Assembly (NCBI RefSeq): GCF_900753045.1
Contig: NZ_CAADXO010000030.1
Span: 14,787-78,786 of the forward strand
Direction of reading: 5' to 3'
Origin: an uncultured Phascolarctobacterium sp.
Lineage (GTDB): Bacteria; Bacillota; Negativicutes; Acidaminococcales; Acidaminococcaceae
Length of the DNA stretch: 64,000 bases
A program made the position numbers and the translations under genes. Shown one piece after another: positions 1-8,255 of the stretch. The notes under the pieces are model-generated. The model worked only from the letters and a program-made list of their open reading frames with translations, had not been told where the DNA came from and did not search any database. The stretch's first letter is position 1; the number at the start of each line of letters is the position of its first letter.

Positions 1-84
1 TCTGCTGGCAATATAATGAAAAAAGTAAAATAAATCTCCATCTTTTTCTACACCATTTTTAACGCTGTTTTCTCTAAAAATCAT
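1..84 (-). CDS. 5' end of an unknown gene cut by the left edge
   Basis: The first 28 codons of a minus-strand gene run off the left edge. The start ATG at 84 follows a purine-rich Shine-Dalgarno (AAAGGGG) at a workable distance. The visible peptide begins MIFRENSVKNG and has no stop codon. Too little is present to assign a family. The AT-rich upstream DNA fits a separate transcription unit. Confidence 0.45.
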   Translation of the reverse strand, partial: MIFRENSVKNGVEKDGDLFYFFHYIASR

Positions 85-330
85 ACCAACATCCCCTTTT
101 TTAATGTTCTTTATCGTCTAAAGAATTATAAATCTAAAATACATATTATCATCTAAATATACAAATAGCAATAGATTTTTTCACTGATAAAAATAAAACG
201 GATGCCTCCCTCCAAATGCAGAGAAGCATCCATTTCTTTCTTATTATTCGATTTAAAGCGATTACCGACAAATTCAATATTCATCAAATATGCCGATAAT
301 TCCTTCAACCTATCAGGCTGACATTTGCTT
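85..330. other. AT-rich intergenic stretch
   Basis: No supported gene lies here. The only clear structure is the hairpin at 200-231. The remainder presumably carries the promoter of the edge gene and the 3' untranslated region of the U32 gene. Confidence 0.5.
200..231 (-). terminator. Rho-independent terminator of the U32 gene
   Basis: A stem with arms GGATGCYTC and GARGCATCC closes on a short loop. On the minus strand it is followed by a T-rich run (GTTTTATTTTTATC). It lies about 100 bases beyond the stop codon of the 821-residue U32 gene. Confidence 0.7.
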
Positions 331-2796
331 TTACATTACGCCTCTGAAGTAGTGGCCTCTTGTAGTACCCGGCAGATTTTCCGGTGCCTCTACCGCACCG
401 CCGAGAATCTTGCGGTACAGCGCCACAAGCTCGCCCAAGCGTGCCGCATCGTAATCACGGCCGTCAATTCTCAGCGCCGCTACGCCTGCTTCCGCCATAT
501 GCTGCACATTGGCAGTCATAGAAAGCTCATGCGCGTTCAGAATATGCATACGGCAGAACTGATCCGTCACAATCGGGAAGCGTGCATCCTTGCGGTCACC
601 CAGGAACAAAGGCTCTGCGCAGTTAAACTTGCAAGCACCCTTATCCAACGCACCCAGGAAGCTGCCGCCTACGCAGTATTCGGAAACCATCATTTCCAAA
701 CGTCCCTGAATCATGCACTCCAACGGCAGCGGGCTTACGCTTACAAGATGCTCAACCTGCGCCATAGTCAGCTCGGGACTGAGCACTGCGCCTGCAGCAC
801 CCTGCTCCTGCCAGAACTGCAAAGTCTGGCTGTTGAAGATGTTCAGCGACATGTCTGCCACCAAGTTAAGCGCAGCATGCTTCTTCGCCAAGGGCCACAG
901 ACCGTTGTTGTTGATATAAACAAAATCAGGCTGCAGCTCTTCCCACAAGGTAAAGAGCTTATCGAAATATGCCAGCTGTGCTTCCTTGATGATACGCGGA
1001 GTAGCAAAGGCCAGCTGACGGCCTGCCTTGCGCACCAGCTTGGCAGCCTTGGCATAATCCGCCTCAGACGGCAGCTGATGGTTGAAGCAGTCACCGCCGA
1101 AGAGAATGCGTTCAGCGCCTGCCTGCAGCGCAGCATTGACCTTCTCAACGCTGTCGCAATGCACTACCAGAACAGCTTCATGCTGTTTGGCCTTGTGCGC
1201 CTGCGGCACTAATTGCTCGCTGAAGCTGTGGAGCGCTGTACGCGCCGGTGCGAAGGCATTCAGACGCGCTGCATCCAGTGCCTCGCATGCCATACGGCGT
1301 GCTTCGTTCATTTCGCTCATCGGCACCATAACATTTTCGTCATGCTCAAAGAGCAGGCTGTTCAGGAAATATTCGGTCGTACCGAGGCGGTCCAGCTGCT
1401 TGCGCACACCGGCCTCATCCAGCGCACGCTTGCGTGCTGCCTCTACGATAAAATCTGTTTCGCCGTAGCCGACGTTGCCTTCATCATCCGTCAGTGTGAC
1501 TGTCATAGGCTCGCCTAAGCGCGCAGTAACAACAGCATCCACCGGAATACGTTTTTTTGCGTCCGGTCCGAAGAACTGCTGCGCATAGCTCATCAGTCTG
1601 CTGTCGAGCGTACGGAAAACGCGGTCATTCAAACGCACACCATTAGGCACATCAATTGTTACCTGCTGTCCGGGGGCAGCACTCTGCACGCTATTACCGC
1701 TGCACAGCATATCCGTAACGGTGGTGCCCACGCGTCCGCCGACGCTTACCCAGAATTCCAGTCCGTCACCCAGATGCAGCTCCTTATCCAGCTTGATAAC
1801 TGCCTTATTGCGATTTTTGTCCAGCTTAGCTACACGGCCGATAAGCACACCACGGTTGTTGGGACGGCGGTCGCTCATCATTGTGCGTCCGGGACGGCGC
1901 TCCAGATAAGCGGTGGTGAAGTCACGATTGAAGATTTGCTCGATATTCGCCAAATCCTCCTCCGGCACCTTGTAATCACCGGCAAGATAGCTGTCAATCG
2001 CACGGCGGTAAGCATCTACTACTACCGCAACATATTCCGGACGCTTCATACGTCCTTCGATTTTGTAGGACACAACGCCTGCGTCAATCAGCTGCGGCAG
2101 AATGCTCAAGGTATTCATATCCTTCGGGCTCAGCAGATACTGGCCTGCATCCTTGCCCTGCAGCATATCCTCATCCTTCGCGTTGAGCAGCTTATACGGC
2201 AAACGGCAAGGCTGGGCACAGCGTCCGCGGTTGCCGCTGCGGCCGCCGATAAGGCTGCTCATCAGGCATTGTCCGCTGTAGCAGACGCACAGAGCACCAT
2301 GAATAAAGGTTTCAATCTCACTGCCACGGCTGCAGGCTGCACCGATTTCCTTCAGGCTCAGCTCGCGCGCCAATACGCTGCGCTCCATGCCTGCGCTCAT
2401 AGCGAAGTCTACACCGCTGCTGTTGGTAATGCTCATCTGCGTGCTGGCATGCAGCGGCAGCTCCGGCACAATTTTCTGCGCCAGACGGATAACGCCCAAA
2501 TCCTGCACAATGAGTCCGTCTACACCTACGTTATTCAAAAACAGCAGGTAAGCGGATAAAGCCTCCAGCTCGCTGTCATCAACCAAAGTATTGACGGTAA
2601 TATACAGGCGCACATGGTGCATATGCGCAAAATACACCGCCTTCGCCATTTCCTCTTCATCAAAATTGCTGGCATAGGCACGTGCGCCAAAGGCTTTACC
2701 GCCCATATATACAGCATCGGCGCCGGCGTTTACCGCTGCCTCCAATGCTTCCCAGCTGCCTGCGGGAGCAAGCAGTTCTATTGTTTTCTTTTCCAT
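331..2796 (-). CDS. U32 family protein, RlhA-like (821 aa)
   Basis: This is a long member of the peptidase U32 family. Family members studied in Escherichia coli act in RNA hydroxylation: RlhA on 23S rRNA, TrhP on tRNA uridine. The N-terminal domain opens with ELLAPAG (residues 7-13). The family signature ETFIHGALC..YSG.C lies at 162-177. Cys170, Cys177, Cys193 and Cys197 are likely iron-sulfur ligands. The C-terminal half of about 400 residues makes it much longer than the 415-residue paralogue at 59704-60951, and matches the long RlhA (YdcP) type. It is transcribed after zapA, with seven bases between the genes, and ends at a terminator. The family name is secure; the rRNA target is inferred. 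Confidence 0.88.
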   Translation of the reverse strand: MEKKTIELLAPAGSWEALEAAVNAGADAVYMGGKAFGARAYASNFDEEEMAKAVYFAHMHHVRLYITVNTLVDDSELEALSAYLLFLNNVGVDGLIVQDLGVIRLAQKIVPELPLHASTQMSITNSSGVDFAMSAGMERSVLARELSLKEIGAACSRGSEIETFIHGALCVCYSGQCLMSSLIGGRSGNRGRCAQPCRLPYKLLNAKDEDMLQGKDAGQYLLSPKDMNTLSILPQLIDAGVVSYKIEGRMKRPEYVAVVVDAYRRAIDSYLAGDYKVPEEDLANIEQIFNRDFTTAYLERRPGRTMMSDRRPNNRGVLIGRVAKLDKNRNKAVIKLDKELHLGDGLEFWVSVGGRVGTTVTDMLCSGNSVQSAAPGQQVTIDVPNGVRLNDRVFRTLDSRLMSYAQQFFGPDAKKRIPVDAVVTARLGEPMTVTLTDDEGNVGYGETDFIVEAARKRALDEAGVRKQLDRLGTTEYFLNSLLFEHDENVMVPMSEMNEARRMACEALDAARLNAFAPARTALHSFSEQLVPQAHKAKQHEAVLVVHCDSVEKVNAALQAGAERILFGGDCFNHQLPSEADYAKAAKLVRKAGRQLAFATPRIIKEAQLAYFDKLFTLWEELQPDFVYINNNGLWPLAKKHAALNLVADMSLNIFNSQTLQFWQEQGAAGAVLSPELTMAQVEHLVSVSPLPLECMIQGRLEMMVSEYCVGGSFLGALDKGACKFNCAEPLFLGDRKDARFPIVTDQFCRMHILNAHELSMTANVQHMAEAGVAALRIDGRDYDAARLGELVALYRKILGGAVEAPENLPGTTRGHYFRGVM

Positions 2797-2803
2797 ATGT
2801 TAT

Positions 2804-3256
2804 CTACCTTTCACGCACTGCTGCCAACAGTCTGTCGTATCTGGCCTGCAGGCTTTGCAGCTCTTCTGCCAGCACAGCATTTCTTTGCTGCATTTCCAGC
2901 TCGAGCGCAGCATATTTTTCCTGCATTTTCTGCTCTGCTGCTGCGCACTTTTGCTGCAGCTCCTGCTCCATCGCAGCGCATTTTTCCTGCATTTTCTGCT
3001 CCGCTGCTACGGATTGCTGCTGCATTTCCTGTTTCAAAGCAACGCATTTTTCCTGCAGCTCCAGTCTGTCAGCAGCCAGGTCAAGCGCCGTCCAGATAGC
3101 GATTTTATCTGTCTGCAGCAGCTTTTTGCTTTCTGCCAGCTCCTGCATTCTTCTGTCTACCTCTGCTGCTATTTTCAGCACCTGTTCTTCGGAAGCAGAG
3201 GTCGTTAATGCATAGGTACTATTATATATTTTTACAGAAACTGATGCTTTTTCCAT
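2804..3256 (-). CDS. zapA: Cell division protein ZapA with extended coiled coil
   Basis: ZapA binds and cross-links FtsZ filaments at midcell. Residues 1-68 carry the ZapA pattern: a short beta-rich start (VSVKIYNSTYAL) followed by a helix with SEEQVLKIAAEVDRRM. Beyond it the protein has six consecutive 11-residue repeats (residues 69-134, see separate entry), giving 150 residues against roughly 85-110 for typical ZapA. ATG at 3256 is preferred over the in-frame GTG at 3262 because GAGG lies about eight bases before the ATG and almost touches the GTG. A zapA gene directly before a U32 gene is a known Firmicute arrangement. Family confidence is good; the repeat extension is unusual. Confidence 0.85.
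   Translation of the reverse strand: MEKASVSVKIYNSTYALTTSASEEQVLKIAAEVDRRMQELAESKKLLQTDKIAIWTALDLAADRLELQEKCVALKQEMQQQSVAAEQKMQEKCAAMEQELQQKCAAAEQKMQEKYAALELEMQQRNAVLAEELQSLQARYDRLLAAVRER
2855..3052 (-). repeat. Six 11-residue (33 bp) hendecad repeats in ZapA
   Basis: The DNA has a 66-bp period: the string TTTTTCCTGC recurs at 2915, 2981 and 3047. In protein, each 66-bp unit divides into two 11-residue blocks of the form EKCxALxQEMQ and QxxxAAEQKMQ. All six blocks align without gaps. Eleven-residue periodicity is characteristic of hendecad coiled coils. Confidence 0.85.
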
Positions 3257-3272
3257 AAACACATCCTCTAGC

Positions 3273-4115
3273 TTATTCTGCGATAACGGTAAAGTTAAAG
3301 CTTTGCAGGCTCATTTTTTCCCAAGAGCGCTTGTAATCCATGCGGATATTGTAGGTACCGGGCTTAGTAACCGCCAGCACCAGAATTTCAACACCGGGCG
3401 CACCCATTCTTTCCTCGTCACCGCGCGGAATGGTAAACGAGCTGCCTACCTTGCTTACTGCCGGGGAGCTGCAGCTGAATTGCCAGCCGTAGCCGGTGGA
3501 AGGATTGCTGTCCAGCTTCAGCGCCATCAGTCCGCTTGCAGGCAGACGCAGTGTTTTGCCTGCAGCCTTATCGGTAATTTTCGCCAGCTGCAGCAGGCGT
3601 CCCGCTTCGCCGATACGCAGAGAGGTAACTACATCCCTGTAGGGCACAAAGCTGCTGTAGGCAGCATTTTTCTTGCTGCGCACAAACAAGCCCTCTTCAC
3701 CGAAGAGCACATTATCATAATTGCCCAAAGCAGCCTTTACGTTATCATTATCGACAAAGAAATCCGTAACCTCGAACTCCTTGCCGGTTGTCAGATCAAG
3801 ATTCAGTCCGGTGTACGCCTTGCGTCCGCCGTTGTCTGCCTCCAGCAGCAGGCTCACTAAACTCGGACGGTTCAGCATTACCTTATAGGTTACACTGCCA
3901 TGACCGCCTACTTCCTTAACCAGCTTAGCTGCAGCATCGCGCACCATAGCGTTAGCCTGTTTTTCCAGCTCTGCGGAATTACTGCCGTCGATGTAGGGCA
4001 GCGTTGCGGTTGCCTTGCCGACAGAGGTCTGTTCGGTAAGCACCGTAGTCTGCTGGTCTGCAAGCACCGGCAGAGATAAACATAAGCACAATAATGTTGT
4101 CAACAGGATTTTCAT
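3273..4115 (-). CDS. Secreted protein with C-terminal chagasin-like (I42) domain
   Basis: Residues 1-19 form a signal peptide ending VLA, so the protein is exported. Residues 25-165 resemble the DUF3298/DUF4163 type seen in Gram-positive extracellular proteins, including the phrase LNLDLTTGKEFEVTDFF. Residues 190-280 carry the three loop motifs of chagasin-type cysteine peptidase inhibitors (MEROPS I42): NPSTGYGW at 204-211, a Gly-rich GAPG at 238-241, and RSWE at 263-266 in place of the usual RPW. I infer a periplasmic or surface peptidase inhibitor, or a structural module derived from one. It sits 10 bases upstream of zapA in the same direction. The DUF assignment is from memory and less certain than the I42 motifs. 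Confidence 0.7.
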   Translation of the reverse strand: MKILLTTLLCLCLSLPVLADQQTTVLTEQTSVGKATATLPYIDGSNSAELEKQANAMVRDAAAKLVKEVGGHGSVTYKVMLNRPSLVSLLLEADNGGRKAYTGLNLDLTTGKEFEVTDFFVDNDNVKAALGNYDNVLFGEEGLFVRSKKNAAYSSFVPYRDVVTSLRIGEAGRLLQLAKITDKAAGKTLRLPASGLMALKLDSNPSTGYGWQFSCSSPAVSKVGSSFTIPRGDEERMGAPGVEILVLAVTKPGTYNIRMDYKRSWEKMSLQSFNFTVIAE

Positions 4116-4168
4116 AGCCTGCAGCTCCTTTCAAAAAACATTGCCCAAGCCTTGAAGCTCTTGGTAAA

Positions 4169-4202
4169 AATTAAGCAGGAAGAAAGCCCTCCTGCTTAAT
4201 TA
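4169..4202 (-). terminator. Terminator of gltX
   Basis: Inverted repeat with arms AATTAAGCAGGA and TCCTGCTTAATT around a short loop. It lies between the gltX stop and the next minus-strand gene. A T-containing run (TTTTTACCAAG) follows on the minus strand. Confidence 0.65.
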
Positions 4203-4244
4203 AAGCAATCGCGCTAAAACCAGCCGCCAATCGCTATTTTACAA

Positions 4245-5714
4245 TCATAAACTTTTAATGAACTCAACAGCCTTTTCCAGACGTTCCAGAGTTCTTTCCT
4301 TGCCCAGCAGAACCATAACGTCAAACATACCGGGGCTTACGGTGCGTCCGGTCAGAGCCAGACGAGTCGGATGGATAACTTTACCCAGAGCCAGACCGTT
4401 GTCGGCAGCAATTTTGTTATAAGCTGCTTCGGTAGAAGCCAGATCATATACATCATCAGCCTTAATTGCTGCAATGCATTGCTCCAGTACAGGAATATTT
4501 TCTGCTTTAAAGTGCTTAGCTACACCCTTTTCATCATATTCTTCAACATCCTTGAAGAAGTAGGTAGAAGCATCGGCAACCTCCTGCAGAGTTTTAACAC
4601 GCACGCGTACAACGTCTACAAGCTTTTCAAAGTATGCTTCGTTGGCAGCATCGTTGAACCAATCTTCGGTTACCAAGCCGTCTTTAACGAAGAAGGGCTT
4701 AGCATCCGGCAGAATTTTTTCCAGCGGCAGCTCGGACAGATATTGGCCGTTCATCCAGGTGAGCTTTTTGGTGTCATAAATAGCAGCCTTTTTGCTCATC
4801 TGCTCCAGCTCAAACAGCTTAACGGTTTCTTCCAGAGTGAAGATTTCGCGTTCATCGCCGGGGCCCCAGCCAAGCAAAGTCAGGTAGTTGATGATAGCTT
4901 CCGGCAGATAGCCTTGGCTGCGGAATTCTTCAACAGAGGTTGCGCCGTGGCGTTTGCTCAGCTTGGAACGGTCCATAGCCAGAATCATCGGCATATGACC
5001 GAACTTAGGCGGCTCCCAGCCCAGTGCTTCGTAAACTAGCAGCTGCTTCGGAGTGTTGGAAAGATGCTCCTCGGCGCGCAGTACGTGAGTCATGCCCATC
5101 AGATGGTCATCGACACAAACAGCAAAGTTATATGTAGGAATACCATTGGATTTTACAATTACAAAATCATCAAACTGGTCCATGTTAAAGGTAACTTCGC
5201 CATGAATCAGGTCATGCACGGTGATGCTGCCTTCGGCAGGAATCTTAATACGGATGGAATACGGCTCGCCTGCAGCGATGCGTGCTTTAGCCTCCTCTGC
5301 CGGAATATCGCGGCAGGTACGTGCATAGCGGAACGGTTGCTTAGCAGCGCGTTGTTTTTCACGTTGTGCAGCCAGATCCTCGGTAGTGCAGAAGCAGTAG
5401 TATGCTTTGCCTTCGTCCAGCAGCTGCTGAGCATATTTTTTGTAGATATCAAAGCGCTCGGACTGGTAGTAAGGACCGTATTCGCCGCCGGCCTCCGGAC
5501 CTTCATCCCAGTTGATGCCCAACCATTTCAGGCTGGTAAGGATTTGGCTTACGGAATCCTCTTTCAGGCGTTCAATATCGGTATCCTCGATACGCAGAAT
5601 CAGCTTACCGCCCATTTTGCGGGCAAACAGCCAGTTAAACAGCGCAGTACGCGCACCACCAATATGTAAATACCCAGTAGGACTGGGAGCAAATCTTACT
5701 CTGACTTCAGACAT
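4245..5714 (-). CDS. gltX: Glutamyl-tRNA synthetase
   Basis: A class I aminoacyl-tRNA synthetase that charges tRNA-Glu in the cytoplasm. The HIGH-type motif is HIGG at residues 17-20, within PSPTGYLHIGGARTAL. The KMSKS-type motif is KLSKR at 251-255. At 489 residues it has normal length, and the C-terminal anticodon-binding part is complete. It stands alone between terminator-like sequences rather than in the gltX-cysS arrangement of Bacillus. Whether it also charges tRNA-Gln cannot be judged here. Confidence 0.97.
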   Translation of the reverse strand: MSEVRVRFAPSPTGYLHIGGARTALFNWLFARKMGGKLILRIEDTDIERLKEDSVSQILTSLKWLGINWDEGPEAGGEYGPYYQSERFDIYKKYAQQLLDEGKAYYCFCTTEDLAAQREKQRAAKQPFRYARTCRDIPAEEAKARIAAGEPYSIRIKIPAEGSITVHDLIHGEVTFNMDQFDDFVIVKSNGIPTYNFAVCVDDHLMGMTHVLRAEEHLSNTPKQLLVYEALGWEPPKFGHMPMILAMDRSKLSKRHGATSVEEFRSQGYLPEAIINYLTLLGWGPGDEREIFTLEETVKLFELEQMSKKAAIYDTKKLTWMNGQYLSELPLEKILPDAKPFFVKDGLVTEDWFNDAANEAYFEKLVDVVRVRVKTLQEVADASTYFFKDVEEYDEKGVAKHFKAENIPVLEQCIAAIKADDVYDLASTEAAYNKIAADNGLALGKVIHPTRLALTGRTVSPGMFDVMVLLGKERTLERLEKAVEFIKSL

Positions 5715-5912
5715 TTCATCGTCTCCTTACATTTTAATTACAAATATAGATTGTTAATCAGACTAATTATACAGCTTTGAAGAAAAAAGTGCAAATATTA
5801 ATCTGCGTTGCCGCCGTTTTTTATTTTTCTTCATGATTTAAAGAAAAAGCAAATTCAAAAGACTTCGTTCATAGAAAACTGCTTTTATTGCTATTATTTC
5901 GCATTTTTTCAT

Positions 5913-5941
5913 TTGTCTATCCGCCGTTTTCGTATTATAAT
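5913..5941 (+). promoter_or_regulatory. Sigma-70 type promoter of alkA
   Basis: TTGTCT at 5913-5918 and a perfect TATAAT at 5936-5941 are separated by exactly 17 bases. The -10 box ends 32 bases before the chosen start codon. Confidence 0.7.
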
Positions 5942-5973
5942 ATTGTAATGAAGTAAATAAAAGGAGGATGCTT

Positions 5974-6600
5974 ATGTGCCAAACCCCAGATTGGTCCGTC
6001 GGTGACCGCTATCTGCGTGAAAACGTTCCAGAGCTCGCCCCGTTAGTTGACCGTTATTCGCCCTGTCCGTTAAAACCAAAATCCAAAGAGTCTTATTTTA
6101 CTATATTACTGACCGGTATTATCGCCCAACAGTTGCCGCCTGATGTCAGCCAGCAGCTGATGCAAAGGCTCGAAGGCCTCACCGGCAATCCCATTACACC
6201 GCAGGCAGTGCTTGCTGCTTCCGCCGAGGACCTGCTCAGCATCGGTCTTGTTAAGCAAAAGGTGGATTACCTGCGCAGCTTTGCCGAAGCAGTGATCAAC
6301 AGCAGCGTAACCATGGATAAGTTCGATGATATGACCGACAGCCAGATTACCAAGCAGCTGATGCAAATCCGTGGCCTCGGCCAATGGACCATCGAAATGT
6401 TTCTGCTGCTGGCTCTGTGCCGCACAGACGTTGTTCCCAGCGCTGACTTCATCTTCAAAAAAGAGCTGCAGAAAATGCTCAATCTTAACGAAATCCCCAA
6501 ACGCGGCAAAATCAATACACTAACAGAAAGCTGGCGGCCCTGGCGCTCGCTCGCAGTGTGGTATATCTGGCAAAAAGCCAACGATAGCGAAAAAAGATAA
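5974..6600 (+). CDS. DNA-3-methyladenine glycosylase, AlkA/HhH-GPD type
   Basis: Removes alkylated purines from DNA as the first step of base excision repair. The helix-hairpin-helix motif reads QIRGLGQWTIEMFLL (residues 131-145). The likely catalytic aspartate is Asp158 in PSADF, which matches the conserved aspartate that follows the hairpin in this superfamily. At 208 residues it lacks the N-terminal TBP-like domain of E. coli AlkA. ATG at 5974 is chosen because GGAGG lies six bases upstream; the ATG at 5968 abuts that sequence. The gene is monocistronic, with its own promoter and a bidirectional terminator. Confidence 0.88.
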   Translation: MCQTPDWSVGDRYLRENVPELAPLVDRYSPCPLKPKSKESYFTILLTGIIAQQLPPDVSQQLMQRLEGLTGNPITPQAVLAASAEDLLSIGLVKQKVDYLRSFAEAVINSSVTMDKFDDMTDSQITKQLMQIRGLGQWTIEMFLLLALCRTDVVPSADFIFKKELQKMLNLNEIPKRGKINTLTESWRPWRSLAVWYIWQKANDSEKR

Positions 6601-6616
6601 TACAAAAAGCAAAATT

Positions 6617-6668
6617 AAACCGTCCTTCCCTGTCTGCATTTTTGCAGATAGCGGGAAAGGACGGTTTT
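6617..6668. terminator. Bidirectional terminator between alkA and rpe
   Basis: A long stem pairs AAACCGTCCTT with AAGGACGGTTT, with an inner stem TCTGCA/TGCAGA. T-runs follow on both strands, so it can serve the convergent alkA and rpe transcripts. Confidence 0.8.
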
Positions 6669-6712
6669 TCTTATTCTCCGACCACTATTTACTGTTCAAT
6701 AATCACTGAATA

Positions 6713-7357
6713 CTATTTCAGACTGGCAATAGCGGCAGCGGTATCCTCAGCGCCGTAAACATAGGAGCCTGCTACCAATACGTTGGCACCGGCAGCCTTC
6801 ACCAGCTTGGAGGTTTCGGCGTTAACGCCGCCGTCAACCTGAATATCCACATTCAGGCCACGCTCGGTAATCATTGCATGCAGGCGCTCAATCTTCGGCA
6901 CTACGCCTTCAATAAAGCTTTGGCCGCCGAAGCCGGGGTTAACGGTCATCAGCAGTACCATGTCAACGTAAGGCAGAATTTCTTCTACCGTACTCAGGCT
7001 GGTAGCAGGGTTCAGTGCAACGCCGGCCTTCATGCCCTCAGCCTTAATCTGCTGGATGCAGCGGTGCAGATGCTTGGTGGTTTCTACATGCACAACAATT
7101 TGGTCGGCACCGGCAGCTTTGAAATCGGCAATGTATTTTTCCGGATTTTCTACCATCAGATGGCAGTCGAAAAACAGGTCGGTTACCTTACGGATTTTTT
7201 TTACTACAGGAGCACCGAAGGTCAGGTTAGGTACAAACTGGCCGTCCATAACATCGATGTGTACCCAGTCGGCACCGGCAGCTTCAATTTTTTTGATTTC
7301 GTCCGCCAGATATGCAAAATCGGCAGATAAAATTGATGGAGCAACTTTAATCATCAT
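6713..7357 (-). CDS. rpe: Ribulose-phosphate 3-epimerase
   Basis: Interconverts ribulose 5-phosphate and xylulose 5-phosphate in the pentose phosphate pathway. This (beta/alpha)8 protein begins KVAPSILSADF and has the metal-binding segment HIDVMDGQFVPN near residues 33-44 and the phosphate-binding segment VNPGFGGQSF. Length is 214 residues, as expected. Its start overlaps the rsgA stop as ATGA, so the two are translationally coupled. It is the last gene of the large minus-strand cluster. An rpe gene next to rsgA and prkC is a common Firmicute order. Confidence 0.96.
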   Translation of the reverse strand: MMIKVAPSILSADFAYLADEIKKIEAAGADWVHIDVMDGQFVPNLTFGAPVVKKIRKVTDLFFDCHLMVENPEKYIADFKAAGADQIVVHVETTKHLHRCIQQIKAEGMKAGVALNPATSLSTVEEILPYVDMVLLMTVNPGFGGQSFIEGVVPKIERLHAMITERGLNVDIQVDGGVNAETSKLVKAAGANVLVAGSYVYGAEDTAAAIASLK

Positions 7358-8253
7358 TTTCTTCCCTCTTTCTCTTGCAGGAGTTTTACCTCTGCTAACA
7401 TTGTCAAATATGATTCATAACGGCTGGCAGAAATCTTTCCTGCTGCCACAGCATCCTTTACACCGCAGACAGGCTCGTGCGTATGCGTACAGGGACAGAA
7501 CCTGCAGCCTGACTCATAATCGGCAAACTCACGGAAGGAGGCCAGCACCATTTCAGATGTCAGGCCCTCCAGCAACAGATTGCCGAAGCCCGGCGTGTCC
7601 GCAATATAGCCTTCGTCGAACGGCAGCAGCTGTGCATAGCGTGTAGTATGCTTGCCGCGGCCGATTTTTTCGCTAACCTCGCCCGTGCGCAGGTCAACGC
7701 TGCTGTCGATAGCGTTGATAGTAGACGATTTACCTACGCCCGAAGGTCCGCCAAAGGCACAGATTTTACCACGCAGACGCTCACGCAGAGCCTCCACGCC
7801 GGTACCGTTCTGCGCCGACAGAGTATAAACCTCGTAGCCGATAGGTTCATAAACTGCCTTCACCTGCTCAATCAGGCCCGCAGGAGCGTTATCCTCCTTG
7901 TTGAGCACCAAAATCGCAGGAATTTTCGCCAGCTCTGCCAACGCCAACAGCTTATCTGCCAGCAGAAAGCTAAAATCCGGCGCAGCACAGGCGAATGCTG
8001 CCACAAACAAATCCAGGTTAGCCAGCGTAGGGCGCGGCAGAAAATTTCTGCGCGGCAGCACACCGGTAATCATCCCCTCGCGTTTTTCACTGCTGCTTAC
8101 CTCAAAGCAGGCGATATCGCCTGTTGCCAGTGAAAAACGGTTCTTCTTCATTTTCCCCTTTACCTTACAGGTATAAGGCTCGCTTTCGCCCTCAACCTTA
8201 AGGTAATAATAACCATTATAATTTTTCAGGACTCTGCCCTGCAGCTCTGCCAT
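7354..8253 (-). CDS. rsgA: Ribosome small subunit biogenesis GTPase RsgA
   Basis: A late 30S assembly GTPase. The G motifs appear in circularly permuted order, which defines the family: NKED (G4) at 118-121, GGPSGVGKSS (G1) at 168-177, then DTPGF (G3) at 219-223. An N-terminal OB fold precedes them. The C-terminal zinc motif uses Cys250, Cys255, His257 or His259, and Cys263. Length is 299 residues. Only two bases separate it from the prkC stop, and its stop overlaps rpe. In Firmicutes RsgA homologues are reported substrates of PASTA kinases, so the linkage is likely functional. Confidence 0.96.
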   Translation of the reverse strand: MAELQGRVLKNYNGYYYLKVEGESEPYTCKVKGKMKKNRFSLATGDIACFEVSSSEKREGMITGVLPRRNFLPRPTLANLDLFVAAFACAAPDFSFLLADKLLALAELAKIPAILVLNKEDNAPAGLIEQVKAVYEPIGYEVYTLSAQNGTGVEALRERLRGKICAFGGPSGVGKSSTINAIDSSVDLRTGEVSEKIGRGKHTTRYAQLLPFDEGYIADTPGFGNLLLEGLTSEMVLASFREFADYESGCRFCPCTHTHEPVCGVKDAVAAGKISASRYESYLTMLAEVKLLQEKEGRK

Positions 8254-8255
8254 GT

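Noticed and set aside
2855..3052. Possible CRISPR-like repeat from the 66-bp periodicity
   Set aside because: The repeat is continuous, without spacers, and is in frame with an 11-residue protein repeat in ZapA.
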